A stretch of 14,509 nt of DNA, taken from Acidobacteriota bacterium (GTDB lineage Bacteria > Acidobacteriota > Terriglobia > Terriglobales > Acidobacteriaceae). The notes under the pieces were generated by a model. That model did no database searches. It was not told where the DNA came from and saw only the letters and a list, made by a program, of their open reading frames with translations. The DNA lies in contig JAEZPW010000299.1 in the NCBI GenBank assembly GCA_023441255.1, positions 1 to 14,509 of the forward strand, written 5' to 3'. This document shows, piece by piece, positions 1 to 4,507 of the stretch (position 1 is its first letter; each line of letters opens with the position of its first letter). Made by a program: the position numbers and the translations under genes.

Positions 1-767
1 GGTATACTTTCCGCAACATTCACGACGCAGACGGCTTCGCTCATCATTGAGGGATTCGAGGCCATCTCATTCAGTCGTCCCCGAGCTGCCAGCTCTGCCC
101 CTTCTTTGATTAGTGCGATATCGGCGGCCGTATAGAGGCGGTGATCGTCTGCCAGCGGAATGGGAGGCAGCAAGTGGAGGAGCACGAGCTTTGCATCAAT
201 CTGGCTTGCCATGGATATAGCGTACGGAAATGCGGCCAAAGACGCATCGCTGAAATCCGTGGGGAACAAAACGGGTCCGTTCTCGACTCCCGGACGGTAG
301 ATTGCGCAGTGAGCTCCTACGGTCAGAACAGGGCAACTTGCCATGCGGGAAATCTTTTCGGCAACCGATCCCAGCACAAGCTTGGCTACGCCCGTCCTGG
401 CGTGTGTGCCGACCACGACCATATCCACACACTCTCGACGAATGAGGCTCTCGGTCTGCTGCCACACATCGCCTTCCCGTACTAGCACCCGCGAATGTAG
501 ACCCTGCAGTTTTCCGTTCAAGATCAGGCGACGTTCTAACAATGCCGCATCGCGCACGGCCAGGGCCGAAGGTGTTCCGTTGCCGTTCCCGCGGACCGAG
601 TTGCTAGCTAGCGAAGAGACTACATGCAGCAAAAACAAGTACGCGTCGAAGTATCGCGTGATTAAGATGCCGTAATCTACGGCCCTGTCGGAGGCGGCGG
701 TGAGGTCGGTTGCGACCAGGATCGATTTCACTCGGACTCCCGTTGGAGATGTTGTAGTTTCTGGCAT
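1..767 (-). CDS. Universal stress protein, two Usp domains, partial (C-terminus beyond window)
   Basis: Reading the minus strand from ATG at 767-765 gives an open frame of 255 codons that runs off the left edge. The first Usp domain (about residues 12-151) begins with the typical strand ILVATDLT (16-23). It carries the nucleotide-binding signature G-2x-G-9x-GS at G120, position 123 and G133-S134, with Ala instead of Gly at 123, followed by the usual VAEKI and CPVLTVG segments. A second Usp domain starts at about residue 166 (VLFPTDFSD) and is cut by the window edge. Family knowledge: Usp proteins are cytoplasmic, often bind ATP, and rise under starvation, oxidant or envelope stress. The start is supported by AGAAGGA just upstream. 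The gene is divergent from the rest of the cluster, and two sigma-54-like sites lie in the gap before it. The family call is secure; the trigger is unknown. Confidence 0.9.
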   Translation of the reverse strand, partial: MPETTTSPTGVRVKSILVATDLTAASDRAVDYGILITRYFDAYLFLLHVVSSLASNSVRGNGNGTPSALAVRDAALLERRLILNGKLQGLHSRVLVREGDVWQQTESLIRRECVDMVVVGTHARTGVAKLVLGSVAEKISRMASCPVLTVGAHCAIYRPGVENGPVLFPTDFSDASLAAFPYAISMASQIDAKLVLLHLLPPIPLADDHRLYTAADIALIKEGAELAARGRLNEMASNPSMMSEAVCVVNVAESI

Positions 768-1197
768 AGCTTCCTTCTCGCGCGCAAAACGATTCGCTAT
801 GTGCGCGCCCGTCGTCCTGAACGGTACTGTGCAGATTGGCTACCAAATAGCGGCCAATCAACCAAGCTGCTCGCGCATGGCCACAGTGGTTTGGGACCAC
901 AGTTTTCCGCAGTCATTAAGTTTCTGGCAGCGAAGCCGAGATCAGAGTAGTGGCCCACATTCGGGCACCTGCCCTCATGAGGTCAAGGACAGCTTCGGGA
1001 GGACGCTGATGGTTCGCCAAACACATTTCAAGTCAGCCGTTTTCCAACCTGTCCGGTTTGGCTGTATTCGTGCCATACGAAAGGTGTACGGGCGCCCGAA
1101 GCACGCGAGCTGCGCGAATCCCCGGACGCGCTCTAGCCCGTGCCCAGGATCAGCCGATCGTGACGAGTGGTAACGCAGTCAGAGAACAGGCGTTTGT
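768..1197. other. Divergent intergenic region, no convincing gene
   Basis: This 430-base gap separates the minus-strand stress-protein gene from the plus-strand regulatory block. An open frame crosses it on the plus strand, but it lies partly antisense to the Usp gene and its product has no recognisable fold. The gap holds a sigma-54-like element readable on both strands at 1059-1075, a weaker one on the minus strand at 831-845 (TGGTAGCCAATCTGC), and short perfect palindromes CCTCATGAGG (973-982) and CGGGCGCCCG (1089-1098). Promoters for both flanking genes must lie here. No transcription terminator was seen. Confidence 0.6.
1059..1075. promoter_or_regulatory. Candidate sigma-54 promoter element, readable on both strands
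   Basis: On the minus strand 1075-1061 reads TGGCACGAATACAGC. The -24 half TGGCACG is perfect and the GG-to-GC spacing of 10 is correct, but the -12 half is CAGC rather than TTGC. It points to the Usp gene about 300 bases away. On the plus strand 1059-1073 reads TGGCTGTATTCGTGC with the same correct spacing but a poor -24 half; it points to the gene at 1198. No IHF-like site accompanies it, unlike the two stronger promoters in the window, so it is only a candidate. Confidence 0.3.
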
Positions 1198-1770
1198 ATG
1201 AACTACTTAAGCAACTTCGTCCCCGACCTTGAACGCACGGACCAGACCGCGCCGGAGAACGTATACGGGGTATTTGACGAGCAGTTAGAAGACCTGGTCT
1301 GGTTTGCAGCGTTCCTGGTCGCTCATCGGGACCTTATGGATGTTTGCCTGCTCGATGCCGTCAACATCGTCGTGCGGCACCCCAGGTTTAGTAAAGATCC
1401 GGGCACCTGGACCCACCGGGCTGTCATCGAGTCTGCGATCGAAATGCAGCAGGGTCGCATAGCGACGCTCGGTAGCATCTACGCCCGACGCACATGCTGG
1501 CACGCGCGACACACGGCAATAGAGCCGGAAGAACTGAAGCGGCTCACCATCCAGTGCCCTGAAACCCTAACTCGCCTGGATACCTTGTGCCGCTTTGCGC
1601 TTGCACTCCGAAATGTGGAGGACCTGTCGACCGCCGAATGTGCCGCCATGCTCCACGTGAGTCAGGCGGCTGTCGAGAATGCTTACTGCGCGGGAGTAGA
1701 GATCTTGACCGGGATTGCAAGCCAACTCGCCGAGTTCGAGGACGAGTGCCAGCCAGCCGATTGCAGATGA
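1198..1770 (+). CDS. Divergent ECF-type sigma-factor-like protein (copy A)
   Basis: The 190-aa product has the two-domain outline of a small extracytoplasmic-function sigma factor. Residues 26-100 resemble region 2 (LEDLVWFAAFLVAHRDLMDV), and residues 127-172 form a region-4-like helix-turn-helix with the usual spacing LSTAECAAMLHVSQAAVENA. The acidic DLVQ-type core-binding motif of region 2.2 is not recognisable; the matching stretch reads LLDAVNIV. It is therefore either a strongly diverged sigma factor or a sigma-derived regulator. It is clearly paralogous to the gene at 3713-4324: same length class, a shared LVW-A motif, and the same C-terminal layout. It is the first plus-strand gene after the divergent gap and is followed by a small membrane protein and a STAS protein. 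The ribosome site is weak (AGAACAGG). Family call moderate; whether it binds RNA polymerase is unknown. Confidence 0.6.
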   Translation: MNYLSNFVPDLERTDQTAPENVYGVFDEQLEDLVWFAAFLVAHRDLMDVCLLDAVNIVVRHPRFSKDPGTWTHRAVIESAIEMQQGRIATLGSIYARRTCWHARHTAIEPEELKRLTIQCPETLTRLDTLCRFALALRNVEDLSTAECAAMLHVSQAAVENAYCAGVEILTGIASQLAEFEDECQPADCR

Positions 1771-1834
1771 GCCACGATGGCCGGTTCAACCGGGTCGCAT
1801 TTCGAACAAGCTCAGTGCTTGAGGTACAAAGAGT

Positions 1835-2038
1835 ATGAGCAAGAGGACAACACCACCGCCGAGGTTCTGGACCGTGCTGGGCGTGATTAATGCCCTGGTA
1901 CTCGCCTGCCTGATTGCGCTGTGTTTGGGAGATGGCGACACTTGGTTTACGGCGATTCTTCTGATCTGCGCGGCTTTTCTGCTGATCATGACCGACATCG
2001 TCAGCGTGCTCGTCGCTCTCTCGATGTTCGATTACTAG
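1835..2038 (+). CDS. Small membrane protein with two predicted helices
   Basis: The 67-aa product has a positively charged, proline-rich start (MSKRTTPPPR) followed by two hydrophobic stretches at about residues 11-31 and 37-62, joined by a short acidic turn (GDGDTW). This predicts two inner-membrane helices, with the N-terminus in the cytoplasm by the positive-inside rule. I do not recognise the family. It lies 64 bases after sigma-like protein A and before STAS protein A, on the same strand. A small membrane partner next to a sigma-like gene could act as a tether or anti-sigma factor, but that rests on position only. The ribosome site is GAGG about 14 bases upstream plus AGAG close to the ATG. 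Confidence 0.6.
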   Translation: MSKRTTPPPRFWTVLGVINALVLACLIALCLGDGDTWFTAILLICAAFLLIMTDIVSVLVALSMFDY

Positions 2039-2206
2039 TGCAGCAGCTCGGGTCTAACCGGGCAGCAGTTTTGAAGTCGCTGTGCTGAACCCTCGATGAC
2101 TGTCGGCGTAGTGAAGGCCACACGCCACGATCCGGTCGCTCTGATCGGCAGGCAGCAGGATCGCTCAGGGCATGGCGGTGCTGCGTCGCCAGTGGAGATT
2201 AGGGTC

Positions 2207-2548
2207 ATGTTTCGTATCGAGTTTCGCGATTCCTCAGAAGACTTCACCATACGGATCGAGGGCCGGATTGCGGCCGAATTTGCCGATGAGATCAGAACGC
2301 TTGTGGCCCGGCGGAATCTCCCAACCGTCGTGGTCGTTGACATCTCAGACGTAACCTTCGTCGATGACATAGGCGAAGAGGTGTTGCGCTGGCTAGCGCG
2401 AATAGGGGCGAGGTTCGTCGCGAACAATTTCTATTCGCGACATGTATGTGAAGCCCTGCATCTTCCCCTGGGAAGAAAAGTAGCAACCAGTGAACGACCA
2501 AGGCGGGCCGGAAAAGTTTTTGTGTCGGCTGCGGAATCATTCACCTGA
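2207..2548 (+). CDS. STAS-domain protein, anti-sigma-factor-antagonist type (copy A, Asp at the phospho-site)
   Basis: The 113-aa product is a single STAS domain, the fold of SpoIIAA/RsbV anti-anti-sigma factors that control sigma factors by partner switching. The core strand VVVVDISDVTFVDDIG (residues 41-56) aligns with the SpoIIAA segment around its phosphorylated Ser58. Here that position is Asp54 (D53-D54-I55-G56), resembling a permanent phospho-mimic. I chose the ATG at 2207 over the in-frame one at 2096 because AGGG and GGAG lie just upstream and because this start lines up with the paralogue at 3136 (MFRIEFRDS against MVRVEIRDS). About 39 of 91 residues are identical between the two in an ungapped comparison by hand. 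No HATPase-type anti-sigma kinase is visible nearby. Confidence 0.8.
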   Translation: MFRIEFRDSSEDFTIRIEGRIAAEFADEIRTLVARRNLPTVVVVDISDVTFVDDIGEEVLRWLARIGARFVANNFYSRHVCEALHLPLGRKVATSERPRRAGKVFVSAAESFT

Positions 2549-2608
2549 CATGGAGAGCCACGGCAAGTTGCCGATGGCGACGCACGGGCGGCCTCTCCCT
2601 GAATACCC

Positions 2609-2635
2609 GGTGCGGCGACATGGGACCGCCGCACC
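2609..2635 (+). terminator. Strong hairpin after STAS A, possible terminator without a U-tract
   Basis: GGTGCGGCG (2609-2617) and CGCCGCACC (2627-2635) form a perfect 9-bp stem with a 9-base loop, 61 bases after the STAS A stop codon. What follows is C-rich rather than T-rich, so it is not a classical intrinsic terminator. It could end transcription with help, or protect the 3' end of the upstream transcript from decay. It separates the first block of genes from the sigma-54 promoter at 2803. Confidence 0.4.
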
Positions 2636-2733
2636 CCCGCCCGTGACTAAGTCCAACAGTAGAAGAACCGGGGCCCACGAGCGCAGCGGTCGAGACACCA
2701 ACGAAATGCCCGCATTCCGGCAGTGTCCAAGGA

Positions 2734-2748
2734 CCGGGCACTGCCCGG
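2734..2748. promoter_or_regulatory. Inverted repeat, candidate activator site for the promoter at 2803
   Basis: CCGGGCA (2734-2740) and TGCCCGG (2742-2748) form a perfect palindrome about one central base. It is overlapped by a second inverted repeat, GGCAGTG (2719-2725) with CACTGCC (2739-2745). The centre is about 88 bases before the predicted sigma-54 start, a usual distance for an enhancer-type activator site. Perfect 7-bp arms are expected roughly once by chance in a window of this size, so position is the main support. Confidence 0.35.
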
Positions 2749-2776
2749 GCCCAGACGCCAGCAGGTCCCGTCGAAT

Positions 2777-2789
2777 AGTCAATGACTTA
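2777..2789 (+). promoter_or_regulatory. IHF-like site upstream of the zinc-ribbon promoter
   Basis: AGTCAATGACTTA matches the IHF consensus WATCAA-N4-TTR at eight of nine fixed positions; the A after W is G. It is centred about 45 bases before the predicted transcription start. The core TCAATGACTT (2779-2788) is identical to the one before the efflux operon at 6916-6925, at the same distance from the promoter within one base. Confidence 0.55.
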
Positions 2790-2802
2790 TGTGCGCACGG
2801 TA

Positions 2803-2818
2803 TGGCAGTGAACCTGCA
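2803..2818 (+). promoter_or_regulatory. Sigma-54 promoter of the zinc-ribbon / STAS B genes
   Basis: TGGCAGTGAACCTGCA matches the consensus TGGCACG-N4-TTGCA at nine of twelve fixed positions, including the essential GG (2804-2805) and GC (2816-2817) with exactly ten bases between. The predicted start is about 2829, giving a 32-base leader before the ATG at 2861. The -12 half continues as CTGCATT, identical to the promoter at 6941. An IHF-like site and an inverted repeat lie upstream in the usual order. Confidence 0.65.
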
Positions 2819-2860
2819 TTCGGAATGGTCGGTGGTCGAGATCATCACCGGGGAGGAAGT

Positions 2861-3067
2861 ATGAGAATCATCAGCAGAGGGCTTAATTACCTCTTTGGCT
2901 GCCACCACCGCAACCTCAGCCGCGTTTTTACGATTTCTGGTCAGTCCTACAGGGTGTGTTGGGCCTGTGGCGCGAAATTCACTTACTCCCTCGAGACGAT
3001 GTCGACAGAGCGTCGGGAATCGTCTCCGCACATTGCAGGCGTGTGTCGCGCACGCTCAGTCGGGTGA
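2861..3067 (+). CDS. Small zinc-ribbon-like protein
   Basis: The 68-aa product carries C14-H15-H16 followed by C33-x-x-C36 (VCWACGAKF), the layout of a small treble-clef or zinc-ribbon site. The surrounding pattern, a GCHH start, an RVFTI strand, then YRVCWACGAKFTYSLETM, matches a short protein type I associate with Acidobacteriota genomes; its function is unknown to me. The start is secure: GGGAGGA sits directly before the ATG. The C-terminal tail after residue 47 is Arg/Ser-rich and looks disordered. It is the first gene behind the sigma-54 promoter at 2803 and is followed after 68 bases by STAS protein B, so the two are probably co-transcribed. It could be a protein-binding or nucleic-acid-binding accessory factor. 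Confidence 0.7.
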   Translation: MRIISRGLNYLFGCHHRNLSRVFTISGQSYRVCWACGAKFTYSLETMSTERRESSPHIAGVCRARSVG

Positions 3068-3135
3068 TTGAACGTGCAAAGGTGCGAGCACGTATGTCCA
3101 GCCGCTCGGCATTACTGCGTGAGGTCAGTGAAACC

Positions 3136-3468
3136 ATGGTGCGCGTCGAAATTCGCGATTCGATCAACGCATTCATCATAAGGGTACAGGGTAGATTCGC
3201 CGGAGGCGAGGCGGAGCAAATCGGAACACTGGTAGTCCGGTTCCATACCGAAATGCAATTGGTCGTGGACCTCACTCATCTCACGTCCATTGACTCTGTT
3301 GGAGAAACCACGCTGCTAACGTTCAAGTCCCTCGGCGCACGTTTTATCGCTGGCCACGGTTATTGTCTACGTGCATGCGAACGACTGGGACTTCCGCTCT
3401 TTCGAAGGGAAAGTCGCAAACGGCAAGACGAAGCTGCGGTTCCAAGCTTGGCGGCGACTCGGACGTGA
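3136..3468 (+). CDS. STAS-domain protein, anti-sigma-factor-antagonist type (copy B, Ser at the phospho-site)
   Basis: The 110-aa product is a STAS domain paralogous to the one at 2207. The core LVVDLTHLTSIDSVGE keeps D53-S54-V55-G56, so the residue equivalent to SpoIIAA Ser58 is present and could be phosphorylated by an anti-sigma kinase. The segment GARFIAGHGYCLRACERLGLPLFRR matches copy A closely. The last 20 residues are a charged, probably loose tail. Two in-frame ATG codons lie upstream (2956, 3094). I chose 3136 because it aligns with the paralogue and has GAGGT upstream, though 3094 remains possible. It follows the zinc-ribbon gene and probably shares its sigma-54 transcript. Confidence 0.78.
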   Translation: MVRVEIRDSINAFIIRVQGRFAGGEAEQIGTLVVRFHTEMQLVVDLTHLTSIDSVGETTLLTFKSLGARFIAGHGYCLRACERLGLPLFRRESRKRQDEAAVPSLAATRT

Positions 3469-3554
3469 GATCGGTACATTTTCCGCTCCACGGCGAGTAC
3501 GCCCGAGCATACCTGGTCACCAATCTCCTTAGTTGAGACGAACAGCATTCCTCG

Positions 3555-3593
3555 AATGCCCACGCACCTCAGCGAAATGCCCGACAAATGCCC
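3555..3593 (+). repeat. Three AATGCCC direct repeats in helical phase
   Basis: AATGCCC occurs at 3555-3561, 3576-3582 and 3587-3593, with starts 21 and 11 bases apart, close to two turns and one turn of DNA. The group lies 120-160 bases before sigma-like gene B in the 244-base gap after STAS B. The 11-mer CGAAATGCCCG at 3573-3583 also occurs at 2702-2712, in the gap before the zinc-ribbon promoter. This could be a regulator binding array; the repeats are short and chance is not excluded. Confidence 0.3.
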
Positions 3594-3712
3594 GAATGAG
3601 GTCAGCGTTCCGAAGTACTGAGCTGGAAACTACGCTGTTACAGCACCTTACGACGCTGCGACATTGGTAATCAATATCCTTCCTTCTGCATGGTATTCGA
3701 ACAGAGGATGCA

Positions 3713-4324
3713 ATGCTTTGGACATCTGTGAAATCGAAGTGGCAAAGTGTTTACCAACGGACAGTAGCTTCTGAACGCGACCTTCGTGCAACATTCCAGA
3801 GCGAGCATGAGCACCTGGTCTGGCTCGCTATGCTCATCACGGCGGATGAGGACTCTGCGACGAGTGCAGTCGTCGATGCGGCGACATTGTCGACTGGAAG
3901 GAATCACCCCGTGTTTCAGGATTGGCTTGTCCAGTGGGCAAGGTCGGCGACGATCCGCAGCGCGGCAGCACTTCTTCGCGGAGAGTTCAAGCGGTGCGCC
4001 CAACAACATCGGCGTACGCAGTGCGAGCACGTTGAGCATGCGCCGCTCTCAAAAGAGCAGGTCGAGGTGTTGCACGAGATAGATCGTGAGTCCATTGCGG
4101 AACTCGATCCGCTTGCGCGCGCTGTTCTCGTCTTCAGGGCCATAGATCACGCCTCTTTACAGGATTGCGCCTTGTCCCTAGGCGTGATGCGATCCGATAT
4201 AACGGCAGCGTACTGCCGGGCGCTCACATGGTTCGGCGCTCGGCCCAGCCAATGCAAAGAGACCCATGGCGAGAGAAACGCTCTTCATGGATTCACTCTT
4301 GTGCCTGGCCACCGTGAAGCGTGA
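3713..4324 (+). CDS. Divergent ECF-type sigma-factor-like protein (copy B)
   Basis: The 203-aa product mirrors the protein at 1198. Residues 28-95 are region-2-like (HEHLVWLAMLITADEDSATS). Residues 131-174 are a region-4-like helix-turn-helix beginning LDPLARAVLVFRAIDHASLQ, the segment that in sigma factors reads the -35 element. As in copy A, the region 2.2 core-binding signature is lost (SAVVDAATL where DLVQEAF-like residues are expected). The middle linker is rich in His, Cys and Arg (FKRCAQQHRRTQCEHVEHA) and has no counterpart in ordinary ECF factors that I recognise. The start has AGAGGA four to five bases upstream. It lies between STAS B and the sigma-54 activator. Either a real but diverged sigma factor, or a DNA-binding protein derived from one. 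Confidence 0.6.
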   Translation: MLWTSVKSKWQSVYQRTVASERDLRATFQSEHEHLVWLAMLITADEDSATSAVVDAATLSTGRNHPVFQDWLVQWARSATIRSAAALLRGEFKRCAQQHRRTQCEHVEHAPLSKEQVEVLHEIDRESIAELDPLARAVLVFRAIDHASLQDCALSLGVMRSDITAAYCRALTWFGARPSQCKETHGERNALHGFTLVPGHREA

Positions 4325-4507
4325 ACGCTTGGTCAAGCGGTCGAGCGTGCATTCTCGCCCTGCAGCCCCGGGTCATTGTCTGTAGCGGACGATTCATGAC
4401 GCTCACGACCTGAGTTGCGATGCGCGCAAAATGCTGACGCAGCCGACCACTGCACACCACCAAGGAGAACAGGGAGTCACAATAGCGGTACTGGGCTTGA
4501 TTCAATC

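Larger units (their letters stand above)
2549..2860 (+). other. Intergenic regulatory region between STAS A and the zinc-ribbon gene
   Basis: A 312-base gap. Reading left to right it holds the palindrome CGGCAAgTTGCCG (2561-2573), a 9-bp hairpin (2609-2635), a GC-rich inverted-repeat region (2719-2748), an IHF-like site (2777-2789) and a strong sigma-54 promoter (2803-2818). An open frame runs through it in the plus direction, but it overlaps the end of the STAS gene and its product has low-complexity, Arg/Pro-rich composition with no recognisable fold, so I treat the stretch as non-coding. Confidence 0.65.

Noticed and set aside
837..851. TGGCTACCAAATAGC as a plus-strand sigma-54 site
   Set aside because: Only the GG/GC frame matches; most other consensus positions fail and it is about 350 bases from the next gene.
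700..1173. A 157-codon plus-strand frame across the divergent gap
   Set aside because: It starts opposite the Usp gene, has no ribosome site and no recognisable fold.
1781..1793. Perfect palindrome CCGGTTcAACCGG after sigma-like A
   Set aside because: Six-pair palindromes of this kind are expected three to four times by chance in a window of this size, and no promoter is visible beside it.
2490..2864. A 124-codon plus-strand frame between STAS A and the zinc-ribbon gene
   Set aside because: It overlaps the STAS A end, covers a promoter region, and its product is Arg/Pro-rich with no fold signature.
3624..3638. TGGAAACTACGCTGT as a sigma-54 site for sigma-like B
   Set aside because: The essential -12 GC is GT, the -24 half is weak, and no IHF-like site is placed correctly.
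4317..4330. Small AAGCG-tgaa-CGCTT hairpin at the stop of sigma-like B as a terminator
   Set aside because: The stem is only five pairs with no T-tract and it overlaps the stop codon.
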